Source: Rothia aeria (GTDB taxonomy: Bacteria; Actinomycetota; Actinomycetes; Actinomycetales; Micrococcaceae). From it: DNA of 64,000 nt. How positions within the stretch are numbered: position 1 is the stretch's first letter; every line of letters starts with the position of its first letter. This document shows, piece by piece, positions 27,802 to 36,323 of this stretch. The stretch spans positions 248,001-312,000 of the forward strand of contig AP017895.1 in assembly GCA_002355935.1 (NCBI GenBank), written 5' to 3'. The notes below the pieces were generated by a model. The model was given only the letters and a program-made list of their open reading frames with translations. It searched no databases and was not told where the DNA came from. The position numbers were made by a program, and so were the translations under genes.

Positions 27802-28033
27802 GGTGGGTCTTTCTGCTCGGGGGTGTTTCGCGTGGTGTCGGTTGTGGCCCGCCGGGCGCGGCGGTTGTGGCTGGTTTTCTGTTGCCTGTTTGTCCCAGTC
27901 TATCGTGTGGGCGTGTGGGTGTGGGTGTTCCCCGGTGGTGCGGGGGTCTTGTGGTGGGGCTCTGCCCTGCTGCTGGGTGGGGTGCGGCTGGTTGCGGCGA
28001 GGGTGTGTGCAGCGGCGGGGCGGCAGGGGCCTG

Positions 28034-28707
28034 TTAGTCCGTGTCTGTGGTGGGTTTGTCTGATTTTTTTGTGGTGGCTATGAGGCGGTTGCCGCGGCGT
28101 ACGGGTGCTTTGCGGTTGAGTCCGGCGCGCATCCTGGTGCGGGTGGTTTTTTGGGAATCGGCAGGTTTTGCCGCAGCGGGTTTTGCGGTGTTGGGGTCGT
28201 CGTGCTCGCCCGCTGCGGTGTTGGCCGTGTCTTCCTCGGTGGGGCGGGTCGCCGCGCTGTCGCTGTCTAGTGCGGTTTCGTCCGGGTCGTGCTCGCCCGC
28301 GCTGTCGTGTTCTTGTTCCGCTGCGGGGCTGTCGGTTTCGGGGTGTCGTCGCCGTCGGCGGAAGCCTTGGCGCGTTTGGGGGTATCGGCGATGCGCGCAG
28401 CCACCTCAAGCGCGAGCGCGGCCAGGGCCACATAGTACACGATGATGGAGGGGTATAGTGCGGCGATTTTCTGGCTTGACCCGACGAAGGTGAGCGCCGA
28501 AATGACCAGCTCGATCGCCATCACCAGTGTGAGTTTCGCTGATCCTCCGGGGTTTTTGAGCATCAGGTACAGCGCCATGAGGGTGAAGAGGACGGGGAAG
28601 AAAATCTGCCCTGCCACCGCCATAGCGTCTTGGTCGTAGGAGTAGATTGTGATCGCCTGCATGATGGCTGCGAGTGCGGCAAAGGGGGCGAGGGACAGGT
28701 ACTTCAT
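28034..28707 (-). pseudogene. small four-helix membrane protein with acidic tail (frameshifted)
   Basis: N-terminal 110 residues start MKYLSLAPFAALAAIMQAI and form four hydrophobic helices. The rest is a hydrophilic tail. In the starting frame the tail becomes basic and ends at 28267. One added C at the GGGG/CCCC run 28340-28343 instead gives an acidic tail (EQEHDSAGEHDPDETALDSD) ending with a basic stretch at 28034, about 224 residues, which looks native. Divergent from the nitrite reductase gene. Family not recognised. Confidence 0.6.
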
Positions 28708-28823
28708 AGGGGATATTCTACCGTTCCTCTACGTCATGTAGCACAGGTCACCGACACTAAAATTCGTATAGGTGGCGCAATATAATGGGGGTAATTGGAC
28801 ACAGCGAATGAAAGAGCGGTAGC

Positions 28824-31820
28824 GTGAGCGAGAAACTCAACGGGCCTTCCGCCGACGAGCCTGAACGCGGCGGTGCACAGGGTAAGAACACCCACCATGA
28901 CGATTCCCAGCGTGCGGGGTCTGCGGGCGCTGGCGCTGATGGTGCGGGCGGTCGGGGTGCGGCCGGGTCCAAGCCGGGGTCTGCGCCTTTGGGTTCTTCC
29001 GGCAGCAGCGGGCTGCAGATCGGCGCCCGCCCGGAGGGTGTCCCTGGGGCGAATCTGACGGCTGAGGAGATCGCGCGGCGCGCATCGGGGCGCGGCACGT
29101 GGCACCGGCGTGCTTCTAAACCTGTGTCGTACTGGATGTTCGGGATTATCGCCGCTTTGCTGGCGCACCGGTTTATTCCTAATGGCGGCTGGCTGATCGT
29201 GCACATGGTCACCCTGGGTTTGATTACGAACTCTATCCTGATTTGGAGTCAGCATTTCACTGAGGCGCTGATGAAAATCAAAATCCCGGATGAGGCGCGC
29301 GGGGTTCAGGTCACGCGTATTTTCACGCTTAACGCCGGCATCGTGGTGCTCATGCTGGGCATGGTGTTTCAGGAGCAGCTGCCGACGCTGTACATACTCA
29401 CGCTGGCCGGGGCGAGCGTGGTGGGGGCGATGGTCGCCTGGCACGGTGTTGCGCTGCTGAAGCAGGTGAAGCAGGCGCTGCCGTCCCGGTTTGGTGCAAC
29501 TATCCGCTTCTATATTGCGGCCGCGTTCATGCTGCCGTTCGGTGCGGCCTTGGGGGCGATGACTGCGTTCCCGGGCCTTGAGAAAACTCTTCACGCCCAG
29601 TTTTTGCTCGCTCACGAGGCGGTGAACGTGCTCGGGTTTGTGGGTGTGACCGTGGTCGGCACTCTCATCACGTTCTGGCCGACGATGCTGCGCACCAAAA
29701 TGGTGGAGAACGCCCTGGGTATTAGTGTGCGGGCGCTGCAGCTAATGATCGCGGGTGTGCTGGTGACGGCGCTCAGCGCGATTTTTGGGGGCGTACCGGG
29801 GGCGCGGTTTGCCGCCGGGGCGGGTCTGCTCGCCTACTGTGTGGGTCTGCTGATGGTGGCGGTGGTTATGGTGCGCACTATGCGCACGAAACGGCCCGGC
29901 GAGTTCCCTCCCATGTCGGTGGGGCGGGGTTCATCTGGCTGGTGCTGGGGGTGCTCGCCACCGCGTTTATGGTGCTCAGCACCCCGTTCGCTGAGCTTGA
30001 TATGCGCGCCGTCACCCCCGTGTTTGTGGCGGGGTTCCTGCTGCAGGTGCTGCTGGGGCTATGAGCTACCTGCTGCCGCAGCGTATGGGCGGCGGCCCGG
30101 CGGTGGTGCGCGCCTCCAATAAGGAGTTCAGCCGGTTCGCTGCCGCACGCGTGACAGTGGTTAACCTGAGCCTGATTGTTTTTATGCTTCCGACTACGCT
30201 CACCGGTTCGTGGGTGAAGGTTACGGTCTCGGCGATGGGGGCGTTGGGGTTGGCGTCGTTCCTGCCGTGTATGGTGCGCGGGGTGAAGGCGTCGGTGAAT
30301 ACCCGCAAGGAGATGATGGCTGCGCGCGCCCGCGGTGAGAAGCCCTCTTTCGACGGGTCTGGGGTTCAGCCTGATCCGGTGAACCACACCCGGCATTCCC
30401 TGTTCGGGGTGCTGGCGGTGGTGCTGGCGCTGACCCTGGGTATTGCGGTGGATCCGAGCTCAGTGGGCTTTAACCTTATGGGCGGCTCAACCGCGACCGG
30501 CACGGGGCAGACCACCACGGTGAAGGTGAAGGCCACCTCAAACTACCGTTTCACCCCGGACACTGCGCAGGTTCCGGTGGGTAACCGCCTGGTGGTTGAG
30601 GTGACGAACGAGGATCAGGGCATGACCCACGATTTGACGTTCAATAACGGCGCTAAGACCGGCACGATTAACCCGGGTGAGACGAAAAGCGTGGATGTTG
30701 GCGTGATTACTGCCGACTCTGAGGGCTGGTGCTCTGTTGCCGGGCACCGGCAGCAGGGCATGCTGTTCCATGTGAAGGCCACCGGTTCTAACCTGCAGGC
30801 GAATGGGCACCACGGGGGCGGCGCCTCCGGCGGTGGCGCGGGGTCGAACGGTTCGGGGTCGAATGTGATGACGGCCCAGAACGGGAACGTTGATCTGCAC
30901 GCATCCCCGGAGAGGGCTATGAGCGGCGTGACCCGGTGCTGCAGCCCGTACCTGCGGGTGAGAAGCGTGACGGGAAGACCGTGCACAAAATAACCATGGA
31001 CGTGCAGGAGCTTAACCGCGAAGTCGCCCCCGGGGTGGACGTGAAGGCGTGGACGTTCAACGGCTCGTATATGGGCCCGATTCTGCACGGCAAACTGGGT
31101 GACGTTTTTGAGATTACCCTTGAAAATAACGGGTCGATGGGGCATTCGCTTGATTTCCACGCGGGCATGGTCTCCCCCGATAATACGATGAAAACCATCG
31201 CCCCGGGTGAGAAACTGGTGTACCGTTTTGAGGCGACCGGCACCGGCATCTGGCTGTACCACTGCTCGACTACGCCCATGAGCCTGCACATGGCCTCGGG
31301 CATGTACGGGGCGGTGGTGATCGACCCGCAGGATATGGACCCGGTGGACCACGAGTATGTGCTGGTGCAGAACGAGACGTACCTGAGCAACACGGGCCAG
31401 ACTGCGGAGAACGGCAATAAGCTCACTGAGGTTTCGTCCGAGGGTATCGCGGCGGGCACCCCCACGTTCACCATGTTTAACGGGCACGCCACCCAGTACA
31501 TCAACCAGCCGTTGGAGGCAAAAAAGGGTGAGCGGGTGCGTATCTGGCTAATGGCGGCGGGGCCGTCAAAGGGCATGAGCTTCCACGTGGTCGGCTCGCA
31601 GTTCGACACGGTGTATAAGGAGGGCGGCTACCTGCTGCGGCGCGGTAAAGACCCGTACGGGGTTACCGGCGGGCATTCGCAGGCGCTCGATCTTGACTCG
31701 GCGCAGGGCGGATTCGTTGAGATGCAGTTCCGCGAACCCGGCACCTACACGTTCGTGAATCACCGGTTCGCCGAAATGGAACGCGGGGCGATGGGCAAGA
31801 TTAAGGTGACAGACAAGTAG
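28824..31820 (+). pseudogene. nirK: copper nitrite reductase fused to membrane and cupredoxin domains (three frameshifts)
   Basis: One gene of about 999 codons if three one-base losses are corrected (G runs near 29924 and 30056, C run near 30906). N-terminal 450 residues: hydrophilic start, then about ten membrane helices. Next, a cupredoxin domain (about 30.5-30.8 kb) with MTHDLTF and GWCSVAGHRQQGM, a type 1 copper site. Last, a two-domain NirK-like part: GHSLDFHAG, WLYHCSTTPMSLHMASGM, MSFHVVG and FVNHRFAEMERGAMG match the type 1 and type 2 copper ligands and the catalytic Asp. It would reduce nitrite to NO at the outer membrane face. GTG start after GAAAGAGCGG. Confidence 0.8.
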
Positions 31821-31952
31821 CCTCTCCCCTGCCGCCGCCCCTAGCAGGCAGGGTGGGGGCTCTGCCGATGCCTTCTGGGCAACAGCATCTGCGCCTGCCC
31901 TGGCGTAGTCAGAAAGAGTTATTCGATGACAAAGTTTCCATGTTCAAAGATA

Positions 31953-32231
31953 TTACCTGAGACACCAAATCATTTGTATCAAAAATACGATTATTCGATA
32001 CTTATCGGTGCTTCCGTCAACATCTGGCAGCCAGCAGACAAAAATATTCGAATTGCGATAGTTTGAAGCGTAATAATCTTGGTCAAAGAAATGTTTAGCT
32101 TCAGCCCACTTCCCGCTAGGTAATTCAAATAGCTCTTTTAAGCAATTGCTATTTTTATCCAACACAAAATCATCTAATAATAGATCCAGTTCAATTACTG
32201 ATTTATGCTCTTTATCCTGAGAAGCTTCCAT
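31953..32231 (-). CDS. small acidic protein, possible immunity protein
   Basis: 92 residues starting MEASQDKEHKSVIELDLLLD, with ELPSGKWAEAKHFFDQDYYA and many Asp, Tyr and Asn. AAAAGGG lies three to ten bases before the ATG at 32231. AT-rich compared with its surroundings and unlike the genes beside it. I do not recognise the family; composition and neighbourhood (a SMI1-like gene 1 kb away) suggest an immunity or orphan accessory protein. Confidence 0.5.
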   Translation of the reverse strand: MEASQDKEHKSVIELDLLLDDFVLDKNSNCLKELFELPSGKWAEAKHFFDQDYYASNYRNSNIFVCWLPDVDGSTDKYRIIVFLIQMIWCLR

Positions 32232-32438
32232 GATCCCTTTTCCTGATGGTGCGAATAATATGAGCATTTTCTTCTAGGGTTGCCCGTCTAAATTTTACCT
32301 GCGCGCAATGGCCCGGTTGCCCACCGCCCGGCGCCGGTAACCAACACCGGCACACCCCTCGTTCACCGTGAGGAGGCTCCGGCGGTTAGTGTGTGGGCCG
32401 CGTCCGGTTCTGCGGCGGGGTGCGTTATTCTAGAAGGC

Positions 32439-33134
32439 ATGGCGTCTGAAAAGTCGAGGGCGGGGTTCCTCACGAAGTTCGTGGCTGGTTTCATGGCTAA
32501 CTGGCAGGTGATCGCGTCCGTTGTACTGCTCGGAGGCGGCGTGGTGGGGCTCGCGGCAACCTATGACGAGTACTGCCAGGTTACCGATCTGACCTATGCG
32601 CCCGCCGAGGTGCGTGAGGATCTGCTGCGGGGCGCATCCGCTACCGGGTACCGCCCGGGGATTCTTGCCGCGCAGCTTGAGACGGAGAGCCACTGGCAGG
32701 TGGGTGCTGTCTCCGACGCGCAGGCGCAGGGTATCGCCCAGTTTACCGATGCCGCGTGGGCGCAGTGGGGCCAGGGCGGGGATCGACGCGACCCGCACGA
32801 TGCGATTGCTGCGCAGTCCCGCTACCTGGTTGGATTGAAGGAGCGTTTAGCTAAATACGCCGCGAATGATGATGAGCTGCTGGATCTGGTGCTGGCCGGG
32901 TATAACGCCGGGCCGGGCGCGGTTGAGGAGTATAAGGGCATCCCGCCGTACCCCGAGACGCAGAATTATGTGCAGAAGATTCGCAGCTTAGCGGACACTA
33001 AATACAAGCAGACCTGCACCCCTGACCGCCGGTTTAAACAGTCGCAGATTGTGCGTGCTGATGCACCGGTCCCTAGCTCGGCTGCTGCCACCCCGAATAT
33101 ATCCGCCCAGGCAGCGGGCCTGTACCGCAGATAA
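32439..33134 (+). CDS. lytic transglycosylase (SLT domain), membrane-anchored
   Basis: 231 residues: N-terminal hydrophobic anchor (about 20-42) and a goose-lysozyme-like SLT domain. Key segments are AQLETESHWQVGAVS with the catalytic Glu, AQGIAQFTDAAWAQWG, LAGYNAGPGAVEEY and PETQNYVQKI, all in the usual order. It would cleave peptidoglycan glycan chains from the outside. ATG 32439 is preferred to an upstream GTG. Short repetitive Ala-rich tail. Confidence 0.88.
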   Translation: MASEKSRAGFLTKFVAGFMANWQVIASVVLLGGGVVGLAATYDEYCQVTDLTYAPAEVREDLLRGASATGYRPGILAAQLETESHWQVGAVSDAQAQGIAQFTDAAWAQWGQGGDRRDPHDAIAAQSRYLVGLKERLAKYAANDDELLDLVLAGYNAGPGAVEEYKGIPPYPETQNYVQKIRSLADTKYKQTCTPDRRFKQSQIVRADAPVPSSAAATPNISAQAAGLYRR

Positions 33135-33254
33135 CCAAGACGAAAATACCTTGGTGATTAAACCTTAAAGAAGCGGGCAGAGGAATATTTAAAATCGCAA
33201 AATGAGCAGCTAAACATGGGTGCCTGTCTCAAGTTATAGCTGAAGGAGTATGGT

Positions 33255-33656
33255 GTGAGAGAAATATTTGAAAAATATAGACTCCCTAAAGCTTATATAG
33301 ATTTCCTGCATAAAAACAAAAACGGGATTTCACAAGCGCTATTCAATGCAAAAGATTGTAAAAATTATGACGGAGGCGCATTTTATGACTTGTGGAATGA
33401 AGATATGCTTCTTGAGGAAACTTTTTCCGATGGCCCCAATTATCAAATCCCATTAAATATTATTGATGAGATAGTCATAGATTCTCATGAACCAAGTTTT
33501 TTCGATGAACAAATGGTTAAAAATATGTTTGCTATAGGCTTGTCGGATTCTGGGTTTTTATGTTTTAATCCGCACAATAATTCTCTTTGTGTTTTGCACT
33601 CCGATGGTTTTCTCATGACGATTGCCCCATCATTCGAATTTTTATTAATAATATAA
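33255..33656 (+). CDS. SMI1/KNR4-like immunity protein
   Basis: 133 residues starting at GTG 33255 after AAGGAG. The pattern LPKAYIDFLHKNKNGI, GGAFYDLWNEDMLLEE, DGPNYQIPLNIIDEIVI and IGLSDSGFLCFNP follows the SMI1/KNR4 fold used by many contact-dependent and polymorphic-toxin immunity proteins. The gene is strongly AT-rich. No matching toxin gene is beside it, so it may be an orphan immunity gene. Confidence 0.65.
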   Translation: MREIFEKYRLPKAYIDFLHKNKNGISQALFNAKDCKNYDGGAFYDLWNEDMLLEETFSDGPNYQIPLNIIDEIVIDSHEPSFFDEQMVKNMFAIGLSDSGFLCFNPHNNSLCVLHSDGFLMTIAPSFEFLLII

Positions 33657-33874
33657 AAAGGTAGTGACCCCCTGCATAACCCTTAAATATAATATAGAAA
33701 CGGTGCTTTAAATTAATAAGTACCAGCAATCAATAGGCAGAAATTGTACACACAACCAAAATATTAAATATATCTTGATTTATTTTATTTTAAACAGTAT
33801 AATGGCAGTGTCTGCTGTATTTTTAAATTTATAACTTAGGTAAGGTAAATTTTAAGGCAATAATTCGTGAGGGG
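33657..33874. other. AT-rich intergenic stretch
   Basis: About 220 very AT-rich bases between the SMI1-like gene and a small membrane protein. No gene or clear hairpin is visible; a promoter with TATAAT-like sequences is likely near 33800. Confidence 0.4.
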
Positions 33875-34123
33875 ATGAGTATAGTGCACAAGGACAACCA
33901 AGGTAAGCAGTCACGGCGTCAGGAACTTCCACTATCGCTCTGGGTGTTTGCCCTAGCAACTTTCGTTTTAGCGCTCCCCCGCATTGGTGACGGCCGTATA
34001 TTACCGATCGATCTCACGACTTCTTCTATTCTCGGCGCGGTTCTTATCGTCTGCGGGTTCTGGATGATGTACCGCGAACACAAGAAGTCTTCTGCGCAGA
34101 AAGATAACTCCCACAACCAGTAA
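33875..34123 (+). CDS. small two-helix membrane protein
   Basis: 82 residues. Basic N-terminus (KDNQGKQSRRQELP), two hydrophobic helices (about 20-38 and 49-66) and a charged tail. GTG at 33884 is an alternative start. No family recognised. Confidence 0.55.
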   Translation: MSIVHKDNQGKQSRRQELPLSLWVFALATFVLALPRIGDGRILPIDLTTSSILGAVLIVCGFWMMYREHKKSSAQKDNSHNQ

Positions 34124-34140
34124 TTTTTCTACGAAAAAGC

Positions 34141-34275
34141 ATGTCCCATGACTACTTTCTATGCCACGTCAAAGATGGCATACCCGAATACCGCTACAAC
34201 GTCTTAGACTCTAGCCACAACCACGCCATGTACGGAACCGACGGCAGGCGCGGCTTTGTAGTAGCCGCAGGATAG
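34141..34275 (+). CDS. 44-aa hypothetical protein, possibly a fragment
   Basis: Short frame starting MSHDYFLCHVKDGIPEYRYN and ending GTDGRRGFVVAAG, 17 bases after the membrane protein. Composition is protein-like and the C-terminus looks like the end of a larger domain, but no family is recognised and the ribosome-binding site is weak. Confidence 0.35.
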   Translation: MSHDYFLCHVKDGIPEYRYNVLDSSHNHAMYGTDGRRGFVVAAG

Positions 34276-34342
34276 TCCTTCCCCCCCTTATTAGTCTCAT
34301 ATATGAACCTCCAGATTTTATCCACACTCCCAAAAAAGTCTG

Positions 34343-35125
34343 ATGGATACCACCAAGATCACACATTACATTCGTCAGCATGCAAAAGATAGACTGACCC
34401 TCACCAGTATTGCTAAAGCCTGCGGGTATAGCCCGTACTATCTCTCACGTCGATTTAGGCAGGTGAGGGGATACACCATTAAGCAGTATGTTGAGGTGCT
34501 GAAAATTCAGTGCAGTATTGAGAGGCTTCTGGATCGTTCCTCGCCCATCAGTACCGTAACAGCTAGCGCTATTACTGCCGGGTACAGTAGCTTAACGTCC
34601 TTCTCCCGCACCTTCAAACAGCATACGGGTAGCTCGCCTCGCGATTATCGCCGGGAGTCTTTTAAAGCCCGGAGCGTGCTCTTGGGACTGTGCGGTCGCA
34701 CCACCCAGTTTGAGCACCGTCAAAGCGCCGTCACAACACCGCATCAGCTGACGGTGCGAGCCGTGTACCCACCAGATTACCGCAGCGATATTACGTTTAT
34801 GGGGTTGTTTCCTACTGCGATTCCTAAAGGAGAGCCGGTTATTGGGGTGGCGGTGGTTGGTTCTGCGGAATACACCTTCACGAATATTCCACCCGGAACC
34901 TACTACCTGCTGGCGTGCGAGGTGCGTTTCGGGGTGCATCCGCTAAAGGCGCTGAGCCAGAATTACCGCGCTAAAGCAGACTCCTCAATAACATTTGATG
35001 CGGCAACAACACCTGAGCCGGTTCACCTGATGATGCGCCTGCCTCTGCCCGAAGACCCGCCTATCACCATGAATTTTCCGGTGTTGCTGGCACGTTACCT
35101 GCTGTCATCCCGTAAGAGTCAATAA
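34343..35125 (+). CDS. AraC family regulator with GyrI/DUF-like C-terminal part
   Basis: 260 residues. The N-terminal 105 hold two helix-turn-helix units: LTLTSIAKACGYSPYYLSRRF and VTASAITAGYSSLTSFSRTF followed by HTGSSPRDYRR, the classic AraC end. The DNA-binding domain being first, with a C-terminal 150-residue ligand domain, resembles the Rob/TetD layout. Weak ribosome-binding site. It could control the glyoxalase-fold gene 90 bases downstream. Confidence 0.87.
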   Translation: MDTTKITHYIRQHAKDRLTLTSIAKACGYSPYYLSRRFRQVRGYTIKQYVEVLKIQCSIERLLDRSSPISTVTASAITAGYSSLTSFSRTFKQHTGSSPRDYRRESFKARSVLLGLCGRTTQFEHRQSAVTTPHQLTVRAVYPPDYRSDITFMGLFPTAIPKGEPVIGVAVVGSAEYTFTNIPPGTYYLLACEVRFGVHPLKALSQNYRAKADSSITFDAATTPEPVHLMMRLPLPEDPPITMNFPVLLARYLLSSRKSQ

Positions 35126-35212
35126 GTGCGCAATTGAAGATAAGCAAAGGGCAGTGTGGCTTTGCTACCGTGAAATTATTGTCCCCATCATCCGAAATCA
35201 GGAGAATTTCAC

Positions 35213-35647
35213 ATGGCACAGATGAATGTTTATCTTTCAAACCACCAGGGAACCACCCGTGAAGCTTTCGACTTCTATGAGGAGCTTTTTGGGGCGCAGC
35301 GAGATGGCCTTATCCGCTACCGGGACATGGCAGACGCGCTCAAGAGCGCTGGGATGTATAAGGAAGAATGGGGCGAGAAGATCGCTCACACCGCCTTAAA
35401 GTTTAATAACATGACTCTCATGGGCTCGGATGTTATGGCTGAGGAAGCACCCGAAGGCGCACCAGCAAGTTTTCTGGTCTATTCGGCTGATTCTGTGCCC
35501 GATGCGGATCGTGTTTTTGCAGCGCTTTCAGAGGGCGGAACCGTGCTTTACCCGCTTGAGATGCAGGTGTGGGAAGCATACGACGGGTGCTGCATCGACC
35601 GGTTCGGTACCGCCTGGGAAGTCATGTACGAAGGGCAGGATCTGTAG
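35213..35647 (+). CDS. VOC/glyoxalase superfamily (PhnB-like) protein
   Basis: 144 residues: MNVYLSNHQGTTREAFDFYEELFGAQ with the first beta-alpha-beta-beta-beta unit and a second unit with FGTAWEVMYEG at the end. PhnB-like members often lack metal ligands; here the usual His positions are not all kept, so the activity is uncertain. CAGGAG nine bases before the ATG is a strong ribosome-binding site. Confidence 0.8.
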   Translation: MAQMNVYLSNHQGTTREAFDFYEELFGAQRDGLIRYRDMADALKSAGMYKEEWGEKIAHTALKFNNMTLMGSDVMAEEAPEGAPASFLVYSADSVPDADRVFAALSEGGTVLYPLEMQVWEAYDGCCIDRFGTAWEVMYEGQDL

Positions 35648-35868
35648 GGTTTACCCTCTCCCACTGCGGTAAGTGCTGTTATTGTTCTTTCACTACAGCT
35701 TATTGAAGCAGCCAGGCAGCCGCAGATTCTCCACCATATAGCCAGTTATACATTGTTTTTATTTTTCAGGGTAATAATTAAGTATTTATTGGAGCTGCCC
35801 TCCGATAATAAAGCTCCTCCCCGTATTCCCCTGACTATCTAATAAATAGGTGCGAACATAAGAGCAAA

Positions 35869-35916
35869 AAGAGCGCATATTTCGGGGGTATTTTTTATCC
35901 CGAAATATGCGCTCTT
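35869..35916. terminator. bidirectional terminator, perfect 18-bp stem
   Basis: AAGAGCGCATATTTCGGG (35869-35886) and its exact complement (35899-35916) around a T-rich loop. It stops the plus-strand VOC gene and the minus-strand precursor peptides. The rest of 35648-36017 shows nothing else. Confidence 0.8.
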
Positions 35917-36017
35917 ACAATGTAGGATTACATACACAGAGGGTTCGGCACCGGATATTACTTCATTGAGTTACAGTGCCTGTGCCTCAAAGGTGAGGCA
36001 CCTTCTTAAAGGTAGGC

Positions 36018-36155
36018 TTAAGGGTAGTAGCCTGCATGGACAATCACGTTGGTGCGACCAAAGAACAGGTCACGGTACGGGCCGAAGAAGAAGAAGCCGT
36101 TCGTGGCCTCCTCAAACGAGCCAAGCTCGCGGATATCAGCCTTGATGTACTGCAG
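36018..36155 (-). CDS. lasso-peptide-like precursor 2 (CTG start)
   Basis: 45 residues aligned end to end with its neighbour. The leader Y-x-x-A-x-I-x-x-L-G-x-F-x-E-x-T-x (YIKADIRELGSFEEAT) follows the lasso leader pattern Y-x-x-P-x-L-x-x-x-G-x-F-x-x-x-T with Pro replaced by Ala. The Thr sits at -2 from a Gly that would start a core GFFFFGPYRDLFFGR and on to AGYYP. The acidic ring acceptor D would be at core position 10, one more than usual, so the cleavage site or ring size is uncertain. The first codon is CTG where its twin has ATG; AGGAG is six bases upstream. Confidence 0.6.
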   Translation of the reverse strand: MQYIKADIRELGSFEEATNGFFFFGPYRDLFFGRTNVIVHAGYYP

Positions 36156-36200
36156 GTAAAACTCCTATCCCTAGGATTTCCTTGCTGGGGTACGCCCTTT

Positions 36201-36323
36201 TTACAGGGAGAACTGGAAGAAGAGACGGCCAGCAAAAATGTCACGGTAGGCCCCAAACCAGAGACCGCTCGTGGTCTCCTCGAATGAGCCAACCTTACGG
36301 ATATCAGCCTTGGTGTACTGCAT
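36201..36323 (-). CDS. lasso-peptide-like precursor 1
   Basis: 40 residues. ATG at 36323 follows AGGAG by seven to eight bases. Leader MQYTKADIRKVGSFEETTS matches the lasso leader signature (Tyr, Gly, Phe, Glu and a Thr at -2). The core would be GLWFGAYRDIFAGR plus LFFQFSL, 21 residues, with Gly1 and Asp9 placed for a nine-residue macrolactam ring and bulky aromatic residues in the tail as plugs. The precursor 2 gene lies 45 bases downstream with a similar leader DNA. No lasso cyclase, RRE or protease gene is in the window. Confidence 0.7.
   Translation of the reverse strand: MQYTKADIRKVGSFEETTSGLWFGAYRDIFAGRLFFQFSL

Noticed and set aside
36036-36287. Plus-strand 83-codon frame over the precursor peptides
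   Set aside because: Antisense to the two aligned precursors, whose similarity to each other, ribosome-binding sites and leader motif explain the region better.
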